DNA of 64,000 nt from Thalassotalea psychrophila (lineage in GTDB: Bacteria > Pseudomonadota > Gammaproteobacteria > Enterobacterales > Alteromonadaceae), in assembly GCF_031583595.1 (NCBI RefSeq), contig NZ_CP134145.1, positions 310,001 through 374,000 on the forward strand, given 5' to 3'. The translations under genes and the position numbers were made by a program. This document shows positions 36,635 to 45,515 of this stretch, piece by piece. Within the stretch, counting starts at the first letter, position 1; every line of letters starts with the position of its first letter. A model generated the notes under the pieces. The model saw only the letters and a program-made list of their open reading frames with translations, did not search any database and was not told where the DNA came from.

Positions 36635-37612
36635 TTATTTGTTCATCCATGGAAGTTTGTCTAAATCAACATTACCTCCAGTAATAATTACCCCGATACG
36701 TTTACCTTTAAATACCTCAGGGTTTTTTAATATGATTGCCAAAGTGACTGCACTGCTTGGCTCTATTACTAACTTCATGCGCAACCAAATAAGTTTCATC
36801 GCCGCCACGATCTCTTCCTCTGTGGCAGTTAAAATATCGGTCACATGGTTTTTAACAAAATGCCAAGTAAGATCTTTTAATGGTACTTTTAGCCCATCAG
36901 CAATTGTGTTTGGTGCATCATCGGCAATAATATGCCCTGCCTTAAATGAGCGAGCTGCATCATCGGCATTAACAGGCTCAGCAGCATATATATTTATATT
37001 TGGTGCAATGGTCGATAGCGTTAAACATGTACCAGATATCATGCCACCGCCACCAATAGGTGCTACTACGGTATCTAAATTTGGTACTTGCTTAACCAGT
37101 TCTTTTGAACAGGTAGCTTGGCCTGCAATAACACGTGGATCATTATAAGGGTGTACAAAATCTGCCCCTGATTCAGCTACTACATCGGCAAAAACGGCTT
37201 CTCTTGAACTCGTAGAAGGTTCACATTCAACAATGCTACCGCCATAACCAATTACGGCATCTTTTTTCGCTTGTGGAGCCGTTCGTGGCATCACCACTGT
37301 TACTGGAATACCACGCTGTCCTGCCGCATACGACAACGATAAGGCGTGATTACCTGAAGAATGAGTAGCTACGCCAATTTTCGCTTCTTCATCGGTTAAT
37401 CCAAACACGGCATTACAAGCGCCTCGTACTTTAAATGCTGCAGCTTTTTGCAAGTTTTCACATTTAAAAAATAATTCTGCCCCTGTTAATTCATTTAAAA
37501 AACGAGAAGTTAACACTGGTGTCTCATGAATATAGGGTTGGATGCGTTCATGGGCTACTAGCACATCATCATAAGTTGGTATGTACATAGTCGATTTGGT
37601 TGAACTGCTCAT
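36635..37612 (-). CDS. bhcB: Beta-hydroxyaspartate dehydratase BhcB (threonine/serine dehydratase family)
   Basis: Fold-type II PLP enzyme of 325 residues. The Schiff-base lysine is residue 61 in KAAAFKVRGA, the asparagine loop is THSSGNHALSL, and the PLP phosphate loop is IGGGGMISG. In the beta-hydroxyaspartate cycle it removes water from beta-hydroxyaspartate to form iminosuccinate. Threonine dehydratase and serine racemase are close relatives. It is first in the minus-strand bhcB-bhcC-bhcD operon, with AGAGGAT before its ATG. Three operator palindromes lie 100-260 bases upstream, in the region shared with the divergent IclR-type gene. Confidence 0.87.
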   Translation of the reverse strand: MSSSTKSTMYIPTYDDVLVAHERIQPYIHETPVLTSRFLNELTGAELFFKCENLQKAAAFKVRGACNAVFGLTDEEAKIGVATHSSGNHALSLSYAAGQRGIPVTVVMPRTAPQAKKDAVIGYGGSIVECEPSTSSREAVFADVVAESGADFVHPYNDPRVIAGQATCSKELVKQVPNLDTVVAPIGGGGMISGTCLTLSTIAPNINIYAAEPVNADDAARSFKAGHIIADDAPNTIADGLKVPLKDLTWHFVKNHVTDILTATEEEIVAAMKLIWLRMKLVIEPSSAVTLAIILKNPEVFKGKRIGVIITGGNVDLDKLPWMNK

Positions 37613-37711
37613 ATTATCCTCTCAATATTGATCAAGGTACTGGCTTATCATGGTCAGTAGTTTTCCTTGACGATATGCTTACTATTAATTTGTTTTAAAT
37701 TTCAAAATCAA

Positions 37712-37726
37712 TTTCACCTTATGAAA
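37712..37726. promoter_or_regulatory. IclR-type operator, site 1
   Basis: TTTCACCTTATGAAA: seven-base arms around one base, five of seven pairs matched. Nearest of the three sites to bhcB. Confidence 0.6.
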
Positions 37727-37754
37727 TGTTGCAGTGTTACTCAAACGAAGTGGA

Positions 37755-37769
37755 TTCCACATTGTGAAA
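37755..37769. promoter_or_regulatory. IclR-type operator, site 2
   Basis: TTCCACATTGTGAAA: six of seven pairs matched. It lies 143 bases upstream of bhcB. Confidence 0.7.
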
Positions 37770-37856
37770 TTAATGTCAGGTGATATTGCATGGATATTAA
37801 GGAAGTCATTGGATTAAAAGAGGTTTATTTGGTTTTTAACGATTCACAATATAAAA

Positions 37857-37871
37857 TTTCACAATGTGAAA
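37857..37871. promoter_or_regulatory. IclR-type operator, site 3
   Basis: TTTCACAATGTGAAA: a perfect palindrome with a one-base centre, 86 bases upstream of the IclR-type gene and the likely autoregulatory site. Confidence 0.75.
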
Positions 37872-37957
37872 TTAATAAACATCTTCCATCATATGGTTTT
37901 TTTGTGCTTTTAGATTTATATTCGAACTAAGCGCAGTCTCAACGAGTAGCAAAAAAT

Positions 37958-38734
37958 ATGAAAAAAGCCAAACCAGAATCTAGAATTCAAGTGATCGACA
38001 GAGCAGCAATGTTACTTGATGCTATATCACGCTATTCAATGCCGGTAACGCTAAAAGCGCTTAGTGCGGACACCAATTTGGCGCCTTCTACAGCATTTCG
38101 TATTTTGCATTCGTTAATTGATAACCGCTTTGTCGATAGAGATGACACAGGAAAATATCAGTTAAGTGGTCGCTTAATACGATTAAGTAATTCGCAATAT
38201 ATTAATATCGATTTTCGTAAAGTAGCTAAACCTTATATGGAAAAGCTACGTGATAAATTTGGTGAAACCATTAATCTCACTACTCGTGAGGGTGACGTGG
38301 TTATTTACGTAGAAAAAGCGATCCCCAATCGAATGATGCACGTTCAACAAATTATTGGTAGTCGAGCTCCTTTACATGTAACCGGAGTGGGTAAAATGAT
38401 GTTGGGTATGGAAGGTAAAGATGGCATTCACGGCTATGCTCAACGTACTAATTTACCTGGTTATACGCGCAAAACGTTTTCAACAATAGACACCTTAGAG
38501 CATGAATGTATGAAATGTGTTGAACAAGGCTTTGCTTATGACAATGAGGAAGCTGAAATAGGGGTGGGCTGTATTGGTGTACTTTTGTATGACCGATACG
38601 GCGAAGTCGTTGCAGGATTATCTGTTTCTGCTCCAATTGAGCGACGCAAAGAAGAATGGATTAATGACCTAGTTGCAGCTGGAAGGTCACTATCAGCTGA
38701 ACTTGGTTATGTAGAAAATCAAGTTTCAAATTAA
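37958..38734 (+). CDS. bhcR: IclR family transcriptional regulator (BhcR-like)
   Basis: A 258-residue regulator with an N-terminal winged helix (about residues 8-65; VIDRAAMLLDAISRY and LAPSTAFRILHSLIDNRFV). The C-terminal IclR effector domain includes GSRAPLHVTGVGKMML and IGVGCIGVLLYDRYGEVVAGLSVSAP. It is divergent from bhcBCD, the same arrangement as bhcR and bhcABCD in Paracoccus, where the regulator responds to glyoxylate (established for that system, recalled from memory). It probably binds the TTYCACA-N-TGTGRAA palindromes here and elsewhere in the window. Confidence 0.82.
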   Translation: MKKAKPESRIQVIDRAAMLLDAISRYSMPVTLKALSADTNLAPSTAFRILHSLIDNRFVDRDDTGKYQLSGRLIRLSNSQYINIDFRKVAKPYMEKLRDKFGETINLTTREGDVVIYVEKAIPNRMMHVQQIIGSRAPLHVTGVGKMMLGMEGKDGIHGYAQRTNLPGYTRKTFSTIDTLEHECMKCVEQGFAYDNEEAEIGVGCIGVLLYDRYGEVVAGLSVSAPIERRKEEWINDLVAAGRSLSAELGYVENQVSN

Positions 38735-38854
38735 ATAACGTGCTCGTTATTTAAGATCATACAAGTAAATAATCAGACGTCTCTCCTTAAATTAACCGTC
38801 ATTATGTTTAGTCTTGTTTGATCCGCAAGTTTTAAAAACTAAAGAGTGTAAATT

Positions 38855-39289
38855 ATGTTAACAATAGATAGATTAAATCAATCGGAAGCAAAATTAATTA
38901 TTGACGGAGCGGTACAAAAAGCAAGTGACCTGGGTGTACCTATGTGTATATCTGTGGTCGATGAATCAGGTAGCTTAATTGCTTTTGAACGCATGGATGG
39001 CGGAAAAATTCACAGTATCACCATTTCTCAGGATAAGGCTTTTACAGCTGCATCTGCACGCAAGGGCACACATGAATTTAATCAGGCCTGTATTCCGGGG
39101 CATGAAAATAATTTATTTGGTATTCATACGGCCTTAGGTGGGCGTATGTGTATCGTCGGTGGTGGCTTGCCAATTCTGTCTAACGGCAAAGTTGTTGGAG
39201 GTATAGGGGTGAGCTCAGGATCTCCAGAGCAGGATTTAGGTTGCGCTCAAGCCGGGGTTGATGCTTTTAGCCATCTCCTTGCAAGTTAA
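38855..39289 (+). CDS. GlcG/HbpS-like protein (DUF336)
   Basis: A 144-residue protein of the GlcG/HbpS (former DUF336) fold. Signature blocks are MCISVVDESGSLIAFERMDG, SQDKAFTAASARKGT and the glycine-rich C-terminal part LPILSNGKVVGGIGVSSGSPEQD. Some family members bind heme or corrinoid, and glcG sits in glycolate operons, so its occurrence beside glyoxylate genes is familiar. No signal peptide, so cytoplasmic. It follows the IclR-type gene by 120 bases in the same direction. Its exact function is unknown. Confidence 0.85.
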   Translation: MLTIDRLNQSEAKLIIDGAVQKASDLGVPMCISVVDESGSLIAFERMDGGKIHSITISQDKAFTAASARKGTHEFNQACIPGHENNLFGIHTALGGRMCIVGGGLPILSNGKVVGGIGVSSGSPEQDLGCAQAGVDAFSHLLAS

Positions 39290-39401
39290 TTGTAACAAAA
39301 ACTAATCAAATTTAACGTACAGTCGCAATACTAATCTTGATTAGTGCTGTGTTTGTCGTTGTCATTTTCAATCTATAAAAACAGCAATACAGGACGCAAT
39401 T

Positions 39402-39842
39402 ATGGAATTAAATGTATATCTCTCAGGTGAAATTCATACTGATTGGCGAGAGCAAATTATTAAAGGCTGTCAAAGCTATGACTTAAATATTGTGTTTTGT
39501 TCAGCCAATACAGATCATGACACAAGTGATAGTGCCGGCGATATTCTTGGTGCTGAACAACAATCATTTTGGCGAGATCATAAATCAGCAAAAGTTAATG
39601 CTATCAGAACGAAAACATTAATTGAACGATGTGATATTGCCATCATTCGCTTTGGTGACAAGTACAAGCAATGGAATGCGGCATTTGATGCAGGCTATTG
39701 TGCAGCTCTTAGTAAGCCTTACATCACACTTCATCGTGAAGACATAGTTCATCCGCTTAAAGAGGTCGATGCAGCGGCTCACGCATGGGCTACAACACCT
39801 ATGCAAGTAGTGGAAACTTTAAAATATCTAGCAAGTAAATAG
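39402..39842 (+). CDS. YtoQ family protein (nucleoside deoxyribosyltransferase-like fold)
   Basis: A 146-residue protein with the look of the YtoQ family, related to nucleoside 2-deoxyribosyltransferases. It begins with LNVYLSGEIHTDWREQI, has an acidic middle (HDTSDSAGDILGAEQ), and IERCDIAIIRFGDKYKQWNAAFDAGYCAALSKPYITL, which matches the D-x-x-x-x-x-F-G-x-x-x-x-W-N-x-x-F-D-x-G-Y-A pattern of that fold. No biochemical role is established to my knowledge. It stands between GlcG-like and urea transporter genes, 56 bases before the latter. Confidence 0.75.
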   Translation: MELNVYLSGEIHTDWREQIIKGCQSYDLNIVFCSANTDHDTSDSAGDILGAEQQSFWRDHKSAKVNAIRTKTLIERCDIAIIRFGDKYKQWNAAFDAGYCAALSKPYITLHREDIVHPLKEVDAAAHAWATTPMQVVETLKYLASK

Positions 39843-39897
39843 TTAACTATTTACTAAGCTTAAGTTGAGTGCCAATTTATGATCACAGTAAGACTAA

Positions 39898-40773
39898 ATG
39901 AGACTTCCTGTTAATCATTTTATCAACAGTTTCCTGCGCAGCTTTTCTCAAATTATGCTGCAAGGAAACTCTGTCACTGGCTTTTTATTCATTGTTGGCA
40001 TTGGTCTAAACTCTCCAATAATGCTTCTTGGGGCAAGTATTGCAATATTGTCGAGCTTAATGATCGCTAAGCTTTTTAAATATGACTTGAACTCGACTCA
40101 AAGTGGTCTTTATGGCTTTAACTCTGCACTTGTTGGCATAGCTGTCTTTTTCATTTTACCTGCCAATGGGTTTTCATTCGTATTAATCCTCTTTATAAGT
40201 GCATTTTGCACTGTAGTTATGCACTTTATGTTGCATCGACTATCAGGTCTTCCTGCCTTTACTACGCCATTTATTGTGTCTACATGGTTGCTATTTATTT
40301 TTATTGATACTGTTGCAATCGATACCGTAGCTAATCCATTTGCAGAACAAATTAGCGGTGATTTTTACGTTGTTATGCGTGGAGTTGGGCAAGTGATGTT
40401 GCAAAATAATTGGCTATCTGGAGTCGTTTTTGTTGTTGGTATACTCGCTCATTCACACAAAAGCGCATTTTGGGCCATCATTGGTTCTGTAGGGGGAATG
40501 ATTATTGCTCGTGCTTTTAACTTTTCAGAAGATGTGGTGTTTATCGGGCTCTATGGATTTAACGCTAGCCTGGTAGCAATCGCCTTAGCAGAACGATACG
40601 CTAAAAAGCAATGGTTGATATTCCTTGGCATGGCATTATCGGTTGTGATCACTAGAGCGTTCGAGCAGTTACCTATACCAGCATTAACCGCTCCTTTTGT
40701 TTTAGCTAGCTGGATAATTATTGGCTTAGTGAAAATAAATTCTAAAAGGGTATCTAACGAATCACAAATATGA
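39898..40773 (+). CDS. Urea transporter (UT family)
   Basis: A 291-residue membrane protein with two homologous halves, as in bacterial UT channels. The repeated blocks GLYGFNSALVGIAVFF and GLYGFNASLVAIALAE, and the paired PAFTTPFIVSTWL and PALTAPFVLASWI, are diagnostic of UT-B type transporters. About ten membrane helices. It passes urea down its gradient. Allantoicase and ureidoglycolate lyase in this window each release urea, and no urease genes are visible, so export of waste urea is a reasonable reading. Uptake for a urease elsewhere is equally possible. Confidence 0.9.
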   Translation: MRLPVNHFINSFLRSFSQIMLQGNSVTGFLFIVGIGLNSPIMLLGASIAILSSLMIAKLFKYDLNSTQSGLYGFNSALVGIAVFFILPANGFSFVLILFISAFCTVVMHFMLHRLSGLPAFTTPFIVSTWLLFIFIDTVAIDTVANPFAEQISGDFYVVMRGVGQVMLQNNWLSGVVFVVGILAHSHKSAFWAIIGSVGGMIIARAFNFSEDVVFIGLYGFNASLVAIALAERYAKKQWLIFLGMALSVVITRAFEQLPIPALTAPFVLASWIIIGLVKINSKRVSNESQI

Positions 40774-40832
40774 ACTTACTTGCCACTCAACGAAAATTAA
40801 TTATCGTTGGTGCCAAGTAAGTTAAAAACGGG

Positions 40833-42443
40833 TTATTTTGCAAGCTTTTGCTTTAAGTAATTAAGTGCATCTAACCTTGAATCAAAAATATGTTCTGCTG
40901 AGATTTTGTCGATCAATTTTAATTTTTCAAAATCATCACGTACTCTATCACAGACACTCGATAACAATATTTCGCGTCCCTGATTTTGATAACTAACAAT
41001 AATCTCTTCTATGGCAATGGTACTTGTAATACCAACAAAGCGAGCATCAGTTAAATCTATCAATAAAGCTTTATTTTGATCCGACTGTGAAACACTCTGC
41101 TTCAATCCTCTTGCAACACCAAAACCAATTGGACCTGAAATATTGAGCAAAATTACACTATCATCCATCGATTCTAATAACTGTTTTTCAGCGGCCGACA
41201 GATGCTCAGCATCTTTAGCCGTGAATAGATTAATATTGTCTAATTGAATTTCTGATAAACGGCGAATTGTCACTAAGTTGGCGATGAAAGTTCCTATCAA
41301 TACCGCGGTTACTAGATCAAAAGCCACCGACATAATCATGGTTGATATCATTAAACCAACACTAAATAATGGTACTTGATGGCTGCGTTTAAGGAAGTTC
41401 CAATCAATGATACTAATACCAACATGAATTAATATAGCAGCTAGTACTGCCACCGGAATATAGGTAGTGTACTCTCCGGCCCATAGCACTATAGCCAAGA
41501 TGAAAAGCGCATGAAACATGCCTGACAAAGGTGTTGTACCACCAGCTCTTAAGTTAGTTACGGTACGCATGGTTGCACCACCACCTGGCAATGCACCGAA
41601 AAAACCAGCGATAATATTACCAATGCCTTGGCCTACAAGTTCTTGATCTGAGTCATGCAATTCATTACTGATACTATCAACTGTTAGTGAGGTCATTAAT
41701 GAGTCTAATGTACTTAATGTAGCAATTAATAACGCAGATTTAATCAGTTCTCCGGCTAAGTCACTTTCCCATACCGGCATATTAAATGAAGGAAGCTCAC
41801 TGGCAATGGCATCAACAACGGGTATATTAACGCCGGCGAAAATATAAAATATAGTTGCGCCAATCACTGCGATGATACTAGCGGGTACCACCCGGCTATA
41901 TTTTTGCGGCCATAAAAAAAGCATCAATAAACATGCAAAACCAAGTAGCGTGTTAGTGCTGGTTAATGTAGTGAATGACACTTGCAGTTCAGGCAAAGTG
42001 TGGCCAAATAAAGGTTCAATTTGTGAGAGGATGATCAACACCCCAATACCCGAAGTAAAGCCAGATATAACAGGGTAAGGAACTAGGGTAAAATATTTAC
42101 CTAACTTAAAAAAGCCAAAGAGCATTTGGAATAGGCCAGCCAAACTAACCACTGTAAATGCTAAGGCAATGCCGTTTTCAGGTGACTGAGCAACGAAGCT
42201 AGTTAATATTGCTACCATTGCTACAGTCAACCCTGTATTTGGCCCAGATATTTGCTGATTAGTGCCACCAAATAGTGAGGCAAACAAACCAGTAATAATG
42301 GCACAATAAATACCTGCACTGGCACCAGCACCAGATGTAACCCCAAATGCCAAGGCAAACGGTAATGCGACTATTGTTGATGTCAGTGCACCAAAAATAT
42401 CGCCCTTAATGGTATGTCGATTAAAGTGTGATAAAGAAAGCAT
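40833..42443 (-). CDS. SulP family anion transporter with STAS domain
   Basis: A 536-residue SLC26/SulP transporter. The membrane part starts KGDIFGALTSTIVALPFALAFGVTSGAGASAGIYCAIITG and includes the signature region GGTNQQISGPNTGLTVAMVA. From about residue 410 a STAS domain follows (DSVILLNISGPIGFGVARGLK and KALLIDLTDARFVGITSTIAIEE). Substrates in the family include sulfate, bicarbonate and dicarboxylates; the sequence does not decide. It runs opposite to both neighbours. The ribosome site is weak (GGTAGCT). Confidence 0.92.
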   Translation of the reverse strand: MLSLSHFNRHTIKGDIFGALTSTIVALPFALAFGVTSGAGASAGIYCAIITGLFASLFGGTNQQISGPNTGLTVAMVAILTSFVAQSPENGIALAFTVVSLAGLFQMLFGFFKLGKYFTLVPYPVISGFTSGIGVLIILSQIEPLFGHTLPELQVSFTTLTSTNTLLGFACLLMLFLWPQKYSRVVPASIIAVIGATIFYIFAGVNIPVVDAIASELPSFNMPVWESDLAGELIKSALLIATLSTLDSLMTSLTVDSISNELHDSDQELVGQGIGNIIAGFFGALPGGGATMRTVTNLRAGGTTPLSGMFHALFILAIVLWAGEYTTYIPVAVLAAILIHVGISIIDWNFLKRSHQVPLFSVGLMISTMIMSVAFDLVTAVLIGTFIANLVTIRRLSEIQLDNINLFTAKDAEHLSAAEKQLLESMDDSVILLNISGPIGFGVARGLKQSVSQSDQNKALLIDLTDARFVGITSTIAIEEIIVSYQNQGREILLSSVCDRVRDDFEKLKLIDKISAEHIFDSRLDALNYLKQKLAK

Positions 42444-43233
42444 AGCTACCCAATTTTAAAAATATTGCTAGTCGCATTATTTAAATAGTAAATGCCACTA
42501 GAAAAACTCTTGTTAAATGACTGATCCCAAACGTAAGTGTGGAACGAAATATAACCAGAGGTGATGTATTTCAATATAAACCAGACACCTGAGTCGTTGA
42601 CAGATTTTTCAGATTTAAAAACAAAGAAATTATGAAGAGCATCAAATAAGTTGATACTTAATTGATGTATTAATTATAATAAAAATAACGGTTAATAACT
42701 AGCCACATAGTTCTATGAAAAAGCTGGCAAGTAAAATTTGTGGACTATTCCCCCCGATTTTTCACTGATAAATTAGCATAACAAATGTGCTTAAAACATC
42801 ACAAAAAACGGCACTTTTATTTTACCCAAAAGTATTGGACGATACATTTCAAAATCTAAATAGGTCCTGCTGTTCTGGGCCTTGCAGCGATTTATATTAG
42901 TTTAATATTTTAATAGCAAAAGTATTTTAGTATGTGAAATTTTATGTGTGTCATTAATCATTGCTCTTTGGTGATTGGCCTACTATATCTACTGTTGCGC
43001 ATATCGTTTTCACCATGTGAAATCATAAAAAACCTTAATTTGTTAACATTGAGTTATTTTTATGCTTTATTTAATTAGCTACACAGAAACAGGGTTAAAC
43101 ACAGCCTCTTTCTTACAACTAGCAACAGCTGTTATTACCGGTGCAATTGGTAGTTCGGCAAATAATCAGGTCACACTTTACAATCATAAAAATAAACGAC
43201 CTTATTTATCAATCAACGAGAGAAACTGTAGTT
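42444..43233. other. Long gene-free interval upstream of the purine permease
   Basis: About 790 AT-rich bases between divergent transporter genes. One operator-like palindrome is at 43008-43022, and a degenerate half-site (TATGTGAAA) lies near 42932. A 61-codon frame at 43062-43247 lacks a ribosome site and overlaps the permease start, so I do not count it. I looked for a purine riboswitch and saw no convincing three-way junction by eye. Confidence 0.5.
43008..43022. promoter_or_regulatory. IclR-type operator upstream of the purine permease
   Basis: TTTCACCATGTGAAA: six of seven pairs matched with a one-base centre, identical in plan to the bhc sites. It lies 211 bases upstream of the permease start. 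Confidence 0.6.
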
Positions 43234-44673
43234 ATGGAACAGGTTAACGAAACTTACGAAAACCCAGCGAAGAAAGAGGTCGGTCTGTTAGAACGTCTTT
43301 TCAAGCTATCTGAACATAATACTAATGTAAAAACTGAGGTGATGGCAGGACTTACTACCTTTGTGACCATGTCTTACATTATGTTTTTAAACCCTATTAT
43401 CATGTCTAAAACGGGGATGCCTTTTGACGGGTTATTCTTGGCGACTTGTCTTGGTGCTGCTATCGCAACCATCTTAATGGGTCTTTACGCTAATTGGCCT
43501 GTAGGTCTTGCTCCTGGCATGGGATTAAATGCTTTCTTTACCTTTTCCGTTGTTGGCGCAATGGGGTATAGCTGGCAAATTGCACTAGGTGCAGTATTCC
43601 TATCAGGTGTCATCTTTGTATTAATGAGTGTCACCCGATTGCGGGAATGGATGTTAGATAGTATCCCCATGAGCTTACGACTTGCTATGACTGCAGGTGT
43701 TGGTCTCTTTCTTGGTTTTATTGGCTTACGTTTCACAGGAATCGTAGTTCCTGACCCTGATAACGTAGTTGCTATTGCAGACCTGACTCATTTTGGTTTC
43801 GGTAAATTTGGTCCTGAAGCACCTGCTCTTGGTTTTTTAAGTTTCTTACTGATTGCTGTACTTAGTTACCGTAAGGTGTTTGGTGCAGTTCTTATTGGGA
43901 TAGGTGTAACAACTTTAGTTGCTTTTGTCATGACTTGGGTTTTACCTGCTGATTTCTTCGTAATTGCTGAAGAAGCTAAAGCTTGGGCACCTGCTTCTGG
44001 TTTTGTTAGTTACAACGGTCTACTAGCTGTTCCTGAATTTTCTGCTCTTGAACCAATCTTCTGGAAAGCAGATATTGCTGGCGCTTTTCAAGTAGCTTTG
44101 ATCCCAGTAATTGTTACTTTCTTATTTGTTAATATTTTTGATACTGCAGGTACTTTAATGGGTGTTGCTGAACGCGCAAACCTGCAAGATAAAAATGGTA
44201 AAATTCACGGTTTAAGCAAATCGTTAAAAGCTGACTCAATTTCTTCAGTTATTGGTACTGGTTTTGGTTGTCCTCCTGTTACCTCTTACGTTGAATCTGC
44301 TGCCGGTGTTTCTGTTGGTGGTCGTACGGGCTTAACAGCAGTTACAATCGGCTTACTATTTGCTGCAGGTATGTTCTTCTTACCACTTGCGCAAATGCTA
44401 CCTGGCTTTGCTGTTGACGGTGCTCTTATCTACGTAGCAATGTTGATGATGAGTTCATTAAAAAGTTTAGACTGGGAAGATTTAACTGAGTACGCACCTG
44501 CGGTATGTACAACTATTATGATGGCGTTCACTTTCTCTATCGCCAATGGTATTGCTTTCGGCTTCATCACTTACACAGTTTTAAAAGTAGGTGCGGGTAA
44601 GTCAAAGGAAATATCTGGTGGTGTTTGGGCGCTTACAGCTCTGTTCGTTGCTAAGTTTATTTTCTTAACTTAA
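43234..44673 (+). CDS. Purine permease, AzgA-type (NCS2/NAT-related)
   Basis: A 479-residue transporter for adenine, guanine or hypoxanthine by proton symport. Family blocks are EVMAGLTTFVTMSYIMFLNPIIM, NWPVGLAPGMGLNAFFTFSVV (substrate-site loop), FLFVNIFDTAGTLMGVAERANL and GTGFGCPPVTSYVESAAGVSVGGRTGLTA. I start at the ATG at 43234; the frame is open a further 93 bases but the extension is not family-like. It supplies substrates both for Hpt salvage and for the guanine deaminase/xanthine dehydrogenase route. A strong terminator follows. Confidence 0.94.
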   Translation: MEQVNETYENPAKKEVGLLERLFKLSEHNTNVKTEVMAGLTTFVTMSYIMFLNPIIMSKTGMPFDGLFLATCLGAAIATILMGLYANWPVGLAPGMGLNAFFTFSVVGAMGYSWQIALGAVFLSGVIFVLMSVTRLREWMLDSIPMSLRLAMTAGVGLFLGFIGLRFTGIVVPDPDNVVAIADLTHFGFGKFGPEAPALGFLSFLLIAVLSYRKVFGAVLIGIGVTTLVAFVMTWVLPADFFVIAEEAKAWAPASGFVSYNGLLAVPEFSALEPIFWKADIAGAFQVALIPVIVTFLFVNIFDTAGTLMGVAERANLQDKNGKIHGLSKSLKADSISSVIGTGFGCPPVTSYVESAAGVSVGGRTGLTAVTIGLLFAAGMFFLPLAQMLPGFAVDGALIYVAMLMMSSLKSLDWEDLTEYAPAVCTTIMMAFTFSIANGIAFGFITYTVLKVGAGKSKEISGGVWALTALFVAKFIFLT

Positions 44674-44742
44674 TTGACGCATTAAACTTTTGTAAAAGAG
44701 CCTTGCTTATGGGTAAGTTAATTACCTAATCTGGCCAACATT

Positions 44743-44778
44743 AAAACCACTAGATTATTTACTTAATCTGGTGGTTTT
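44743..44778 (+). terminator. Terminator of the purine permease gene
   Basis: AAAACCACTAGATTA pairs with TAATCTGGTGGTTTT (one T-G wobble) and is followed by TTATTTC. Confidence 0.8.
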
Positions 44779-44973
44779 TTATTTCAGCATGGGTGAAGCT
44801 ACGAGCTAATATATGAAGGAACACAAGGCATTTAAGCCTAAGCGGTCTATTGTTTTTTTAGTTTGATATTAAGAATCAATTGTAAATGGCACGTTTGCGT
44901 CAGTTGATAAAATAACGTAAGTTAAATCGAAAGCCTAACGACGGCTTAGAGCGATAACCAGCCCCTGAATAAT

Positions 44974-45279
44974 ATGACTGAGACTTTATATAACATCGGA
45001 AAATTTATAATATTGCTCCCATTTTTGGTGGGCTTTATATACTTCCTTGTAGGTTCAATATCGTCATTCAGCAAATCTTTAAATAGTTGCTCTTCACCAA
45101 TAGCCGTTCGCACATTACCTTTCTTATTTGCCCTAAATTCTTTGTTCACAAATGAAGGTGTTCAACACAGAAATGTGGCATTTAAGAAACTGACTTTATC
45201 TATTGTTTGCTGGTTTCTTGGTGGGTGCATCCTAATAACAGTTAGTGGTGCATGGAGCGATATTTTAAGTAACTTTTAA
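44974..45279 (+). CDS. Possible small membrane protein
   Basis: A 101-residue frame with two good hydrophobic segments (FIILLPFLVGFIYFLVGSI near the N-terminus and LSIVCWFLGGCILITVSGAW near the C-terminus) joined by a polar loop. This pattern is unlikely by chance, but no ribosome site precedes the ATG and no family is recognised. A shorter frame on the opposite strand overlaps it and looks less protein-like. Confidence 0.4.
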   Translation: MTETLYNIGKFIILLPFLVGFIYFLVGSISSFSKSLNSCSSPIAVRTLPFLFALNSLFTNEGVQHRNVAFKKLTLSIVCWFLGGCILITVSGAWSDILSNF

Positions 45280-45515
45280 AATTAACACTAAGCTTATAAG
45301 TTTACGTAACCACCTGAAAATTTTGATGTTTTTTTAAGATCGAACAACAGCCGCTCAAACGTTTTTAAAGAAGGCGTACTTAGTGCAGAAATTAATTGAT
45401 GCTTAAGATATGTGTCTGCTAGTGTTGTTTGCGAATGAATTATTCTTTTATTGAATATTGATTTGCTTGTGATAAAGTCGTTGCTAAATCGTTAATGATA
45501 ATAAGAGGGTCAAAC

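Larger units (their letters stand above)
37613..37957. promoter_or_regulatory. Divergent control region between bhcB and the IclR-type regulator
   Basis: 345 bases holding three copies of a 15-bp palindrome (37712, 37755, 37857) and a fourth degenerate copy near 37843 (TTCACAATATAAA). Both divergent promoters must lie here. No gene was seen. Confidence 0.8.
44674..45515. other. Interval with one terminator and one doubtful small gene
   Basis: About 840 bases. The permease terminator is at 44743-44778 and a weakly supported 101-codon frame is at 44974-45279. The promoter of the large lipoprotein gene should be in 45300-45500. Nothing else was recognised. Confidence 0.5.

Noticed and set aside
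42444..43233. Purine riboswitch before the AzgA permease
   Set aside because: No three-way junction with the conserved core could be found by eye; an operator palindrome explains regulation better. A covariance-model search would settle it.
43062..43247. 61-codon frame upstream of the purine permease
   Set aside because: No ribosome site, overlaps the permease start, and the second half is low in protein-like character.
44946..45149. 67-codon minus-strand frame opposite the small membrane protein
   Set aside because: No ribosome site, and the plus-strand frame has the two-helix pattern of a real protein.
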